DNA of 35,799 bases. Origin: JSC-12 sp033764965 (lineage in GTDB: Bacteria; Cyanobacteriota; Cyanobacteriia; Leptolyngbyales; Leptolyngbyaceae). Position 1 is the stretch's first letter; each line of letters begins with the position of its first letter. The notes under the pieces are model-generated. The model had not been told where the DNA came from. It was given only the letters and a program-made list of their open reading frames with translations, and did not search any database. The position numbers and the translations under genes were made by a program. Location: positions 1-35,799 of the forward strand of contig JANRIN010000253.1 in NCBI GenBank assembly GCA_033764965.1, written 5' to 3'. Below, piece after piece: positions 25,786-34,935 of the stretch.

Positions 25786-28044
25786 TTAACCCAGTGACAA
25801 TGTCCGAGCCAGGAAGAATGCCCAGGTCGTGGCAATGCCTCCCAGGAGATAGTGCGCTACACCAACTGCCCGACCCTGAATGATACTCAGAGCGCGAGGC
25901 TGAATGGCGGGAGCCACTTTCAGCTTATTGTGTGCCCAAACAATGGACTCGATCAACTCTTGCCAGTACCCACGACCGCTGAACAGGAACATGAGGCTGA
26001 ATGCCCAAACAAAGTGAGCGCCCAAGAACATGAGACCGTAAGCAGACAGCGCAGAACCGTAAGAGGTGATCACTTGAGTTGCTTGTGCCCACAAGAAATC
26101 GCGCAACCAGCCGTTGATGGTAATCGCGCTTTGAGCGAAGTTACCTGCTGTGATGTGAGCAACAGAGCCATCTGGATTCACGGTGCCCCACACATCCGAC
26201 TGCATCTTCCAAGAGAAGTGGAAAATGGCAACCGAGATGGAGTTATACATCCAGAAAAGACCCAGGAAGACGTGATCCCAGCCAGAAACCTGGCAGGTGC
26301 CGCCACGACCCGGACCGTCGCAGGGGAAACGGAAACCAAGATTTGCTTTGTCTGGAATCAGACGGGAGCTACGCGCAAACAACACACCCTTCAACAGAAT
26401 CAGCACAGTAACGTGAATCGTGAAGGCGTGAATGTGGTGAACCATGAAATCAGCGGTTCCCAACGCAATGGGCATCATTGCCACCTTGCCACCCACGGCA
26501 ACAACATCTCCACCGAATGCAAAGCTTGCAGGAGCTAGAGCATTGGGAGCGGTGCCGCCAGGTGCTAAAGTGTGCAGATTTTGCACCCATTGAGCAAAGA
26601 TCGGCTGAAGTTGGATCGCGGTGTCAGAGAACATATCCTGGGGACGACCCAGTGCCCGCATCGTGTCGTTGTGGACATAAAGACCGAAGCTGTGGAAGCC
26701 CAGGAAAATGCAGACCCAGTTCAAGTGCGAGATGATGGCATCTCTGTGACGCAATACGTTATCCAGCACATTGCCACGATTTACTGCGGGATCGTAGTCG
26801 CGCACCATGTAAATGGCTCCGTGTGCTGCGCCGCCCACAATGAAGAAGCCTCCAAGCCACATATGGTGGGTAAACAGAGACAGTTGGGTGGCGTAGTCGG
26901 TTGCCATGTAGGGATAGGGCGGCATGGCGTACATATGCTGGGCAACGATGATGCTCAAAGAGCCAACCATTGCCAGGTTAATTGCCAACTGAGCGTGCCA
27001 GGAAGTTGTGAGAACTTCATAAAGCCCCTTATGACCTTCACCGGTGATCATGATGGGATCTTTATGAGCTTCCAGGATCTCTTTGACGCTGTGACCGATG
27101 CCCCAGTTGGTGCGGTACATATGACCCGCAATGATGAACAGAACTGCGATCGCCAGGTGGTGATGAGCCGTATCGGACAACCACAGGCTACCGGTGACTG
27201 GGTTCAAACCACCTTTGAAGGTGAGGAAGTCTGAATAAACTCCCCAGTTCAGGGTGAAGAACGGGGTCAACCCTTGCTTGAAGCTGGGGTACAGGTCTGT
27301 CATCAACTGCTTGTTGAGAATAAACTCGTGGGGCAGCGGAATGTCTTTAGGAGCGACACCAGCATCCAGAAGTTTATTAATGGGCAGAGAAACATGAATT
27401 TGGTGACCAGCCCAGGACAAGGAGCCTAAGCCAAGCAGACCAGCCAGGTGGTGGTTGAGCATGGACTCAGCATTCTGGAACCACTCCAGCTTGGGTGCTC
27501 GCTTGTGGTAGTGGAACCAGCCAGCGAACAGCATCAAGCCTGCCATCACCAGACCACCGATCGCGGTGCAGTAAAGCTGGTAGCTGTTTGTAAAGCCGGA
27601 GGCGCGCCACAGGTAGAACAATCCAGACGTAATCTGGATTCCGTGGAAGCCACCACCAACATCCGCATTCAAAATTTCTTGACCAACAATGGGCCAGACA
27701 ACCTGAGCGCTGGGTTTAATGGCAGTCGGGTTGGCTAACCAGGCTTCATAGTTTGAAAACTTCGCGCCGTGGAAATACATCCCACTCAACCAGATAAAAA
27801 CAACGGCTAAGTGACCGAAGTGGGCGCTGAAGATTTTACGAGATACGTCTTCTAAGTCAGAAGTATGGCTATCAAAGTCGTGGGCGAGAGCATGAAGATT
27901 CCAAATCCACGTTGTGGTTTTGGGTCCTCTGGAGAGACCGCGATCGAAATGTCCCGGTTGTGACCACTTCTCAAAGGAAGTAGGCACCGGATCCTTATCG
28001 ACAACGATCCTCACTTTGTTCTCCCCCTTTGGGGTAGTTGTCAT
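25786..28044 (-). CDS. psaA: Photosystem I P700 chlorophyll a apoprotein A1
   Basis: 752 residues from the ATG at 28044, which gives MTTTPKGENKVRIVVDKDPVP, the standard PsaA opening, and has AGGAGA seven bases upstream; an upstream start at 28068 would add eight residues and is not supported. Eleven-helix reaction-centre protein with TTTWIWNLHALAHDFDSHT, HHLAGLLGLGSLSWAGHQIH, HTAHHH-type antenna helices, and FPCDGPGRGGTCQVSGWDH with the FX cysteines (~574 and ~583). It binds P700, A0, A1 and FX with PsaB. First gene of the psaA-psaB operon; both are strongly light-regulated in cyanobacteria, which fits the long leader seen here. Confidence 0.99.
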   Translation of the reverse strand: MTTTPKGENKVRIVVDKDPVPTSFEKWSQPGHFDRGLSRGPKTTTWIWNLHALAHDFDSHTSDLEDVSRKIFSAHFGHLAVVFIWLSGMYFHGAKFSNYEAWLANPTAIKPSAQVVWPIVGQEILNADVGGGFHGIQITSGLFYLWRASGFTNSYQLYCTAIGGLVMAGLMLFAGWFHYHKRAPKLEWFQNAESMLNHHLAGLLGLGSLSWAGHQIHVSLPINKLLDAGVAPKDIPLPHEFILNKQLMTDLYPSFKQGLTPFFTLNWGVYSDFLTFKGGLNPVTGSLWLSDTAHHHLAIAVLFIIAGHMYRTNWGIGHSVKEILEAHKDPIMITGEGHKGLYEVLTTSWHAQLAINLAMVGSLSIIVAQHMYAMPPYPYMATDYATQLSLFTHHMWLGGFFIVGGAAHGAIYMVRDYDPAVNRGNVLDNVLRHRDAIISHLNWVCIFLGFHSFGLYVHNDTMRALGRPQDMFSDTAIQLQPIFAQWVQNLHTLAPGGTAPNALAPASFAFGGDVVAVGGKVAMMPIALGTADFMVHHIHAFTIHVTVLILLKGVLFARSSRLIPDKANLGFRFPCDGPGRGGTCQVSGWDHVFLGLFWMYNSISVAIFHFSWKMQSDVWGTVNPDGSVAHITAGNFAQSAITINGWLRDFLWAQATQVITSYGSALSAYGLMFLGAHFVWAFSLMFLFSGRGYWQELIESIVWAHNKLKVAPAIQPRALSIIQGRAVGVAHYLLGGIATTWAFFLARTLSLG

Positions 28045-28303
28045 TGAGACTCTCCTCTCTCTAGACAAGGAACGAGGAATCCCCCCTTCGCAGACTCACT
28101 CTGATTGACGGCTCCGTGTTCCCTCCAAAGGCATCGCAGCACAAGTTGAAAACAATAGGCATGATTCCAGAGGTGCTACATCGCGGAGAGAACCGTCCAA
28201 CGCCCTATTGAGGGAATCAGGAGATCAGAGTGACCAGAACCAGTTGAACCGTGAAAAGTCCTAAAGGTAAGGTTTGAAGCCTGATCGGGGTTCTCATCGA
28301 GTC

Positions 28304-28309
28304 ATTATA
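28304..28309 (-). promoter_or_regulatory. Putative psaA promoter -10 (TATAAT)
   Basis: On the minus strand a perfect TATAAT lies ~260 nt upstream of the psaA ATG and would start a leader of roughly 250 nt. No consensus -35 sits 16-18 bp upstream (the region reads TCAAAA). Promoters lacking a good -35 and long leaders are both known for cyanobacterial psaAB. I did not find a clear HLR1 repeat, although TTGTTAACC occurs slightly upstream on the same strand. Confidence 0.5.
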
Positions 28310-28977
28310 GGATCGCTTCAGATCCCTTTTGAGCGGGTTAACAATAATTAAAAACCGCTGAATCGAAGTTGTGGCTTGGGTTGCGTTTCCACGCCGCCTA
28401 GTAAAAGTCAAGCCTTGCTCCGATTAAATCAACAAAACGAAACAATATGGAACACTACAAAACATTTGCGCGGTGAAATTGGAAAATTTGATACTGAATT
28501 GATTGATTTCGGTCTATTTCGGATTAGGAATAAATCTATTGAAGCGACAGAAGAGGCTTTGAAGCATAGATCTGCCACGATCGCTCAAGCTCTAAAATAA
28601 AAAATCTCGACTTGATACATTAAAAATTATGAACTCATATCTCTACCTGATTCACATTCAAAAGCAGGCAATGGAGATCTGCTGCAAGTGAAAGAATGGG
28701 AATTTTTATAGCTATTTAAATTTTTATAGGTAGTTAAAAACTTGTGTTTTGAGTATAAAGCGTGTGCTTTAAAGCACTTTTGCCTAAAGAATTGCTTTTG
28801 CTGTTTTCGCTAGAGTCATGAAGAAATAACTGCACTCATGCTTAACTATTTGCGTTAACTATTGCTGTTAACCAGCAGCTAATAGCGTAGTCATGACAAC
28901 AATTATGAGGAGCCTGAACTGTAGGGCAGCGATTCCGCTATAGTTCCCTATGGATAGCCATAAGGAGCAGATTGCTG
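28310..28977. other. Non-coding divergent region, AT-rich, with palindrome
   Basis: About 670 bp between the psaA promoter and the proline-rich protein gene. It is AT-rich and I see no convincing gene; a weak TTG-initiated frame at 28376-28600 lacks a ribosome-binding site. Two things stand out: a perfect 14-bp palindrome GTGCTTTAAAGCAC (28764-28777), a possible operator, and repeated GTTAAC hexamers around 28854-28875 inside an imperfect hairpin that ends at ~28884. These sit closer to the plus-strand gene than to psaA. Confidence 0.5.
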
Positions 28978-30774
28978 GTGTTTGGAATGATGGACTGGAG
29001 CAAAATTGCTAAAGCTGGGACTGCCACTTTATTACTGGTGCTGCTGACCCTTAGCCCGATCGCGCATCATCCGGCGATCGCAGCCCGGGGCAAAAAACTC
29101 GATCGTAACGAAGCTCCACCAACAAAATTAGCTGGCAAACTGACCGAAGTGGCTCCCCCCGCCGCAATTCAAGAACTGAGTCAAGCATTTGACGATAACC
29201 AGCCGCAGGTCAGCATCCAAAGCCCGCGCCCCAACGAGGTTTTGACCGATGACACTGTTTCAGTCCAGTTTCAGGTTAAAGATCTCAGCCTTTTTAAAGA
29301 CAAGGATTTAGGTTTGGGTCCTCATCTTCATGTCTTTCTAGACAACCAGCCCTACCAGGCGGTTTACGACGCAACAAAGCCACTTGTGCTAGAAAAACTT
29401 ACACCGGGAACTCATACAATTCGCGCCTTTGCCTCTCGTCCCTGGCACGAAAGCTTCAAAAACGAGGGTGCCTACGCCCAAACCACCTTCCACGTTTACA
29501 CCAAAACCGGAGATAACAGCCCGGAAGCGAATTTGCCCCTGCTGACCTATAGCCGTCCGCAAGCGACTTACGGGGCAGAACCGATCATGCTGGATTTTTA
29601 TCTGACGAATGCTCCGCTGCATTTGGTGGCGCAGGCGGATAAGAAAGATGACATTGCGGATTGGCGCATTCGCTGCACCGTCAATGGCGACAGATTTGTG
29701 CTGGATCAGTGGCAACCTGTCTATTTGAAAGGATTTAAACCGGGCAAAAACTGGGTGCAGCTTGAGTTTTTGGATGAGAATGGCAACCCCGTGAAAAATG
29801 TGTTTAATAACACGGCACGAGTCATCACCTACGAACCTGGCGGTAAGGATGCCCTGTCCAAGTTGGTGCGGGGTGAGCTTGAAGTCGCAGAAGCCCGTGG
29901 GATTGTCGATGCAACCTATAAGCCACCTGTTCCAACTCCCTCGCCCAGCCCAACTCCGGCTCCGATCGCCAGTCCGACTGCGAAACCGACACCCAGCCCT
30001 GCGCCGATTCCCGTTGCGCCTGCTGTCAAAGTAACTCCCAAAGCAGCCCCCAAACCGACTCCATCCGTCAGTCCGGTGCCGCTGATGAAACCGTCTCCCG
30101 TAAGCAAGCCTGCTGCCAGCCCAGTTCCAGTGAAATCGCCTGAGCCAGTGGCAATTCCAAAACCCGTTGAAATTGTGCCTGAAGGCGATCGCATGGAGCG
30201 CCCAAAACCTGTGGCAGTGCCCAAGATGGAATCATCCAAACCTGAATCGCCCAAGGTTGAGCGACCCAGGACAACCACACCTGCTCCAGCAAAAACCTCA
30301 GAGATCCCAACACCAAAACCAACCGTGGCTCCTGAAGCGGCAGCAACTCCTGTTCCCCAAACGGTTAAAATTCCCGCGAGACCCCAACCACTTGTGGATG
30401 ATAGTCAGCTTGCAAAGGAGACACAATCTCAAGCCACGAAAAAAGTGGATGAGTTGAAGTCGAGAGTCACCTCTCAGTTTGACAAACTGCGCGATCGCTT
30501 CCGTGCAGTCACCACTCCCAAACCTGCGCCCCCCGCCGCGAAGCCAACCCCATCGGTGGCTCCAACCCCAACTCCACCCGAAACACCCGTAACCAAACTT
30601 CCGATAATTTCCGTTCCCCAACCCTCTCCAGCCGTTTCGATACCGTCGTCACCTCAGCCCGCAAAAGTAGAACCACCGAAGCCGGAACCGGAGAAACCGC
30701 TTACTCCCGCCGAACAATATTACAACCGGCTACGCAGCACTCCGCCAAGTGGTGAACCTGTTGAGGTGAAGTAG
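28978..30774 (+). CDS. Secreted protein with Ig-like repeats and proline-rich C-terminus
   Basis: 598 residues from the GTG at 28978; TTG at 28972 or ATG at 28987 are alternatives, and the AAGGAG at 28962-28967 fits the first two. A signal peptide (AGTATLLLVLLTLSPIAHH...AIA) is followed by two similar beta-rich modules (~75-170 and ~180-275): VSIQSPRPNEVLTDDTVSVQF with GPHLHVFLDNQPY and TPGTHTIRAFASRPW, then PIMLDFYLTNAPLH with NWVQLEFLD. The rest (~310-598) is a Pro/Lys/Thr/Ser-rich region of PTPSP- and KPxP-type repeats, likely extended and spanning the periplasm or cell wall. Function not recognised. It is convergent with the TonB-like gene, whose product also has a long low-complexity linker. 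Confidence 0.82.
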   Translation: MFGMMDWSKIAKAGTATLLLVLLTLSPIAHHPAIAARGKKLDRNEAPPTKLAGKLTEVAPPAAIQELSQAFDDNQPQVSIQSPRPNEVLTDDTVSVQFQVKDLSLFKDKDLGLGPHLHVFLDNQPYQAVYDATKPLVLEKLTPGTHTIRAFASRPWHESFKNEGAYAQTTFHVYTKTGDNSPEANLPLLTYSRPQATYGAEPIMLDFYLTNAPLHLVAQADKKDDIADWRIRCTVNGDRFVLDQWQPVYLKGFKPGKNWVQLEFLDENGNPVKNVFNNTARVITYEPGGKDALSKLVRGELEVAEARGIVDATYKPPVPTPSPSPTPAPIASPTAKPTPSPAPIPVAPAVKVTPKAAPKPTPSVSPVPLMKPSPVSKPAASPVPVKSPEPVAIPKPVEIVPEGDRMERPKPVAVPKMESSKPESPKVERPRTTTPAPAKTSEIPTPKPTVAPEAAATPVPQTVKIPARPQPLVDDSQLAKETQSQATKKVDELKSRVTSQFDKLRDRFRAVTTPKPAPPAAKPTPSVAPTPTPPETPVTKLPIISVPQPSPAVSIPSSPQPAKVEPPKPEPEKPLTPAEQYYNRLRSTPPSGEPVEVK

Positions 30775-30796
30775 TAGATAACTATGCCCCTACGTC

Positions 30797-31825
30797 TCAA
30801 GACACTGGCTTCTGGTTGGCTGTACAGTCTGCCTCAGTTGGCTCAAGCATAATCGCTAAGGGAAAGGCTTTGGGCTTACTGCTGGTTTCTAATTTGTTTT
30901 GCTTAGCGATGTCGCTCCATTGTTTTTCCACAAATTGACGAGCGGCTTCGTCCAGCCCTTTGAAGCCAGAAGATTTCACCATTAATGCCGTGTCAGAGAG
31001 GGAACCATCGGGTTGCATCACAACAACTAACCCGGTTACGCCTTTGACTGGTTTCCCGTCGTGCTGAAACTGGCAAGCGTCCTTGGGATAGGGGGCGCGG
31101 GCATTGACGGGTTTTTCCCAGTCGCGGATGTTGAATTTGTCGGAAATTTGGCTGGCAGCGATCGCCGAATTATTGGCAAAATCTTGTTCACTGGTGCCAG
31201 TGGCATTAAAGGCAAAGCTTTGTTGCAGAGCCAGCTTATCCTGATCTACCTGACTTTTGCTCAGGGGCTTGCCATCTGCACCCATCAAATCGTCTGAACT
31301 GGTAGAAGATTGATCAGAATTGCCTTCCGCTTCGGTTTCGGTTGTTTCGGCTTCTGACTGCTTTGGTTCCTGTTTCTTTTTGGTAGTCGTCGATTTGGAG
31401 GGTTCTTGTTTCGTCGTGGTTGAACCAGTGTCAAAGGAACTGCTGGAGGAGGTGTCAGGAATTTGGTAGAACGGATTCACACTGGCGATGTTGGGATCGA
31501 TCGGAACCAGCGGCACCTCAGTTTTAGTTGAACTGGAGGTTTTCGGATTCGCTTTTTTAGTCGCAAACGGATCGAACAACGAACCCTGGGGCAACCGAGC
31601 TTGTTGCTCTAGGGGGCTGAGTTCTACCACGTTGAGCGATCGCTGTTCAGGCGGTTTAGATTTGGAGGACGAGATGAGGGGCAACCCAAACCACAGCAGT
31701 CCATGAACCCCCAAAGACGCAAGAACCGCGATCGACAGCGGCTCCCGCAGTTTTTTCAAGACTTTTTCAGACGTTAAATTTTGAAAAACGGGTGGCACAT
31801 TCTTGAGCGACGAGAAATTAGACAT
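30797..31825 (-). CDS. TonB-like energy transducer protein
   Basis: 342 residues: a short cytoplasmic N-terminus, one membrane helix (~31-51, LSIAVLASLGVHGLLWFGLPL, including the Ser and His positions typical of TonB anchors), a long linker rich in Ser, Thr, Lys, Glu and Gln (~75-185), and a C-terminal domain (~235-330) with YPKDACQ, TGLVVVMQPDGSLSD, SGFKGLDEAARQFVEKQW, the fold expected of TonB C-terminal domains. It would couple the ExbB-ExbD proton motor to outer-membrane transporters, but exbB/exbD and receptors are not in the window, and the linker is not the usual Pro-rich type. It could instead serve another envelope role. Confidence 0.78.
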   Translation of the reverse strand: MSNFSSLKNVPPVFQNLTSEKVLKKLREPLSIAVLASLGVHGLLWFGLPLISSSKSKPPEQRSLNVVELSPLEQQARLPQGSLFDPFATKKANPKTSSSTKTEVPLVPIDPNIASVNPFYQIPDTSSSSSFDTGSTTTKQEPSKSTTTKKKQEPKQSEAETTETEAEGNSDQSSTSSDDLMGADGKPLSKSQVDQDKLALQQSFAFNATGTSEQDFANNSAIAASQISDKFNIRDWEKPVNARAPYPKDACQFQHDGKPVKGVTGLVVVMQPDGSLSDTALMVKSSGFKGLDEAARQFVEKQWSDIAKQNKLETSSKPKAFPLAIMLEPTEADCTANQKPVS

Positions 31826-31965
31826 AGTGCAGGGATCCGTTGTGGATGCGGAAGAATCTCAGGTTGTAGAAGCCGTTCTAGCACAGGTGACTGGGGGATG
31901 GTGGGGTTGCGTGTTCACCAACGCCATTATCAACAAACTGTCCCACTTTCGCCAAGATCATCTCT

Positions 31966-32694
31966 TTAGAAAGGGCGGGACGATAACGCTGTGACATGGA
32001 CGATGAGCAACGAAAAGTAAGGCAAGTTCAAATCCGGACAATCTGCCAGATTTGAGTGAATGACTTGCTGAGGTAAGGTTGCCCACTCGACCACGTAGCT
32101 CCGTTCTAGCAAATCCTGTTGTTTGAGAATGTGCCAGGCTTGAGCATAAACCGAGCTTACTTTCATCAATACCACCACATCTGCCCACTTCAGGATAGCT
32201 GCCAATTCTTCCGTTTGATAAAGGGCTGGCACCACCACCAGACGATCGCCTCGCAGCGTTAACGGTAGACCTAAAGCGGCGATCGCTGCCAGGGGAGAAC
32301 ACACGCCGGGAATCGCCTCTACTCTAGCTTCTGGCTGCTGCTGCTGGAGGGTTTGTGCCAGGTAGGTGAAAGTGCTGTAAAAACTGACATCCCCTTCCGA
32401 GGCAAACACGACATCTTGTCCCTGTTGGAGATGCTGCCAAACTTCCTCTGCGGCGACTCTCCAGGCAGATTCTAAGGTATCTTGCTCCTGCACATAGGGG
32501 AACGTCAAAGCCAGTTGAATTTGATGGGGTTGCCGCCACTTGCTCACAATCTGCTCGGCAAATCCTGGCTTTCCCCCGATTCCCGCTGGATAAGCCACAA
32601 CAGGCGATCGCTGCAATAAGCGTAGGGCTTTCACCGTTAATAGTTCTGGATCGCCTGGACCCGCACTGATGCCGTAAAGTGTCCCAATTTTCAC
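31966..32694 (-). CDS. cobI: Precorrin-2 C20-methyltransferase
   Basis: 242 residues, a SAM-dependent tetrapyrrole methylase. GTLYGISAGPGDPELLTVKALRLL is the nucleotide-loop signature, ASEGDVSFYSTFTYLA and AIPGVCSPLAAIAALGLPL are typical of the CobI/CbiL type, which methylates C20 of precorrin-2 (or cobalt-precorrin-2) in cobalamin synthesis. The start is GTG at 32694, preceded by GGGGGAAAGG. Divergent from the lipase-like gene, with 82 bp between starts. No other cob genes are in the window. Confidence 0.92.
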   Translation of the reverse strand: MKIGTLYGISAGPGDPELLTVKALRLLQRSPVVAYPAGIGGKPGFAEQIVSKWRQPHQIQLALTFPYVQEQDTLESAWRVAAEEVWQHLQQGQDVVFASEGDVSFYSTFTYLAQTLQQQQPEARVEAIPGVCSPLAAIAALGLPLTLRGDRLVVVPALYQTEELAAILKWADVVVLMKVSSVYAQAWHILKQQDLLERSYVVEWATLPQQVIHSNLADCPDLNLPYFSLLIVHVTALSSRPF

Positions 32695-32776
32695 AAGTTC
32701 AGCCTTTCCCCCAGGGATGAATCGAATGCTTTACGATTCTAAGTGGATTCATCCTTTTATCTTTTGAACGAGCATC

Positions 32777-33481
32777 ATGACGCGACCCTCCGTTATTCTT
32801 CCAGGTTATTTGGCTGGCGCGATCGAGTACAAACCACTGGAGAATGCGCTGAATCAACTCCATATCCCCACCATTACTGTGCCGATTTGCTGGCAGGATT
32901 GGGTGCCGACGATCGGCGGACGATCAGTCACGCCCATCCTTCGCAAAATTGATGCTGCTGTTCAGCAACTACGCCAGGAAACAGGTAGCTCCAAAGTCAA
33001 CTTAATCGGACACTCGGCAGGCGGTTGGCTGGCGCGGATCTATCTAGGGGAAAAACCCTACTGCGTCCATCCCCAAGATGCCGAAGATTGCCTCTGGCAC
33101 GCCCGTCCCTACGTCCAAACCCTTTTGACCCTGGGCACTCCCCACACTAGCCTGGAGCGCTGGACTCGCAAAAACCTGGATTTTGTTAACCTGACCTACC
33201 CCGGTGCGTTTTACTCAGACGTGCGTTATGTGTGCGTCGCCGGGAAAGCCATTTTTGGTCAACGTCGCCCCGGAAACTGGCTGGCTTACAGCAGCTATAA
33301 ACTCACCTGTGGACGCGGCGATTGCTGGGGCGATGGCATTACACCCATTCCCGCTGCCCATCTAGATGGAGCAGAAAATCTGACTATTGAAGGCGCAACC
33401 CATGCTCCCAAAGGCGATCGTATCTGGTACGGCTCACCCGGAAAGCTGGAGCAATGGGTGAAGTATTTGGAATCAGAATGA
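32777..33481 (+). CDS. Alpha/beta hydrolase, lipase-like (PGAP1-type)
   Basis: 234 residues. VILPGYLAGAIEYKPLENAL opens the fold, and NLIGHSAGGWLARIYLGE is the nucleophile elbow with Ser in GHSAGG. LGTPHTS follows, and the candidate acid and base are the Asp in WGDGITPIPAAHL and the His in EGATHAPKGDRIWYG. Homologues occur in cyanobacteria and plastids and are usually annotated as lipases or PGAP1-like esterases; the substrate is unknown. No signal peptide, so probably cytoplasmic or membrane-associated. Confidence 0.85.
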   Translation: MTRPSVILPGYLAGAIEYKPLENALNQLHIPTITVPICWQDWVPTIGGRSVTPILRKIDAAVQQLRQETGSSKVNLIGHSAGGWLARIYLGEKPYCVHPQDAEDCLWHARPYVQTLLTLGTPHTSLERWTRKNLDFVNLTYPGAFYSDVRYVCVAGKAIFGQRRPGNWLAYSSYKLTCGRGDCWGDGITPIPAAHLDGAENLTIEGATHAPKGDRIWYGSPGKLEQWVKYLESE

Positions 33482-33858
33482 ACCGAAATCTCTGGTAACA
33501 AGTGTCCCATCCTGGGAAATGCACGGAAAATTACGAGTTATTCGCCCTAAAACGGCTGCTATCGGAATAATGTCGGTTTAATTGCCCAAATCAACTTTTA
33601 TCCAGAAGTTTTCCAGATAACATTCCAATCGGGTGATTAACCTGACAACGTCAGTGTAACAAGTTGTTAGCCCGCTGGGTTATCAGTGCGAGAAGTGTGC
33701 GAAATCTCATCTGTCAGAGTTCAAGGCTTAAATCACTGTGAAGTTATTGATAATTTTCGTTCTAAGTCTTGGGTAGTATAGTGTCTAATTCCAGCAAGAC
33801 ACAGCACTGAGAAGAAAGGCTATACTATCTTTGCTTGTTTTCGTTAGTGAGGTTGGTA
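33482..33858. other. Non-coding AT-rich region before the DUF262-HEPN pair
   Basis: 377 bp without a convincing ORF, marking the switch from normal to AT-rich, CGATCG-free sequence. It contains short dyads: CTGAC-AAC-GTCAG (33642-33654), AACAA-G-TTGTT (33658-33668), and the wider TAGTATAG/CTATACTA inverted repeat (33774-33827). No tRNA gene or clear attachment site was seen. Confidence 0.55.
33774..33827 (+). promoter_or_regulatory. Inverted repeat, possible operator of the DUF262-HEPN pair
   Basis: TAGTATAG (33774-33781) and CTATACTA (33820-33827) are exact reverse complements spaced by 38 nt, the right copy ending 31 bp before the DUF262 ATG. Each contains a TATA-like core that could also be a -10. 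Such spaced repeats are a common layout for autoregulated modules, but this is inference from symmetry alone. Confidence 0.35.
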
Positions 33859-34935
33859 ATGGTTGAGCCGGACGAGTTAGAAATAGAACAAGAAGAAAAC
33901 GAAGAAAATGAGGGGATGGTGACATATGACATTGCAACATATCCCTCAGATTTTACATTGAGTGGCATTTTTGATATGTGGAAAGATGGCGACATTACCA
34001 TTCCTGGGTTCCAGCGTGAATTTGTCTGGTCTATCCGTCAATCTTCACTCCTTATTGAATCTTTTTTGTGTGGGCTTCCAGTTCCTCCTGTTTTTTTCTA
34101 TATTGACGATGAGAATAAGAATCTTGTAATTGATGGGCAACAGCGCATATTAAGCACAGTTTTCTATTTAGATGGCTACTTCGGATTTGAAAACTTTCAA
34201 GGTAAGCGACAAGTATTTAGGCTACAAGGCTTAGATGAAAGAAGTCCATATTATAGAAAGAAATTTGATGAGCTTCTTCCATCTGATCAACGCAAACTTA
34301 AAAACTCTGTCCTAAGAGCAATTAACATTCGCCAACTGCTGCCTACTGATGATAAAAACACAAGTGCCTATCACATTTTTGAGCGCCTAAATACAGGCGG
34401 TACAGCTTTAAAGCCACAAGAGATTCGCAACTGTGTGTTTAGTGGAGATTTTTCTCAGCAACTTAAAGAGTTGAATCAGGATGAAAATTGGAGAAAAATC
34501 CTCGGCAAGAAAGCTTTGGAAAAGCACCAAACAGATGTTGAATTAGTTCTTAGACTATTTGCTTTAAGCGAAAAGGCTTCTAGTTATGAGAAGCCTATGA
34601 AAGACTTTCTCAACAAGGAAATGAAGAAGCACCGAAAGGGCAAAACTTCGCAAATTGAAAGATTTATGATGCTTTTTCCAAAAACTTCTCAATTGATAGT
34701 TACTCATCTTGGGGAAAAGCCTTTTCATGTTCGTGGACCATTGAACACTTCTGTTCTTGACTCTGTGTTTTGTACATTGATGGATAACTTGAGTAATATC
34801 CCTCCTGACCTGAAACTGAGATTTGAGCAGTTAAAACAAGATAAGAATTTTGTAGTTCAAACTACTACAGGAACAACTGATACAAATACTCTTCGACACC
34901 GATTTGAATTGGTTAAGAAATATTTAATTGCATAA
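33859..34935 (+). CDS. DUF262 domain protein (ParB/GmrSD-N-like)
   Basis: 358 residues from the ATG at 33859, which has GAGG six bases upstream; a TTG at 33835 would add eight. A very acidic N-terminus (EIEQEENEENEG) precedes the DUF262 domain: DITIPGFQREFVWSIRQ (~46-61), LIESFLCGLPVPPVFF, and VIDGQQRI (~90-97), whose DGQQR is the family's nucleotide-handling motif, then HIFERLNTGGTALKPQEIRN. This domain is the N-terminal half of the GmrS/GmrD type IV restriction system and occurs in other defence genes. The DUF1524 HNH nuclease part is absent, so any cutting activity would have to come from the partner gene. The stop codon touches the HEPN start codon. AT-rich composition suggests horizontal acquisition. 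Confidence 0.88.
   Translation: MVEPDELEIEQEENEENEGMVTYDIATYPSDFTLSGIFDMWKDGDITIPGFQREFVWSIRQSSLLIESFLCGLPVPPVFFYIDDENKNLVIDGQQRILSTVFYLDGYFGFENFQGKRQVFRLQGLDERSPYYRKKFDELLPSDQRKLKNSVLRAINIRQLLPTDDKNTSAYHIFERLNTGGTALKPQEIRNCVFSGDFSQQLKELNQDENWRKILGKKALEKHQTDVELVLRLFALSEKASSYEKPMKDFLNKEMKKHRKGKTSQIERFMMLFPKTSQLIVTHLGEKPFHVRGPLNTSVLDSVFCTLMDNLSNIPPDLKLRFEQLKQDKNFVVQTTTGTTDTNTLRHRFELVKKYLIA

Noticed and set aside
23606..27738. Long plus-strand open frames (up to ~238 codons) opposite psaA and psaB
   Set aside because: They lie antisense to highly conserved genes, have no recognisable domains or ribosome-binding sites, and result from the codon bias of psaA/psaB.
28376..28600. 74-codon plus-strand frame upstream of psaA
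   Set aside because: Starts with TTG, has no Shine-Dalgarno and no recognisable features, and lies in AT-rich non-coding DNA.
33642..33668. Small dyads before the DUF262 gene as a tRNA or attachment site
   Set aside because: Stems are only 5 bp, no tRNA-like arrangement or duplicated att sequence could be found.
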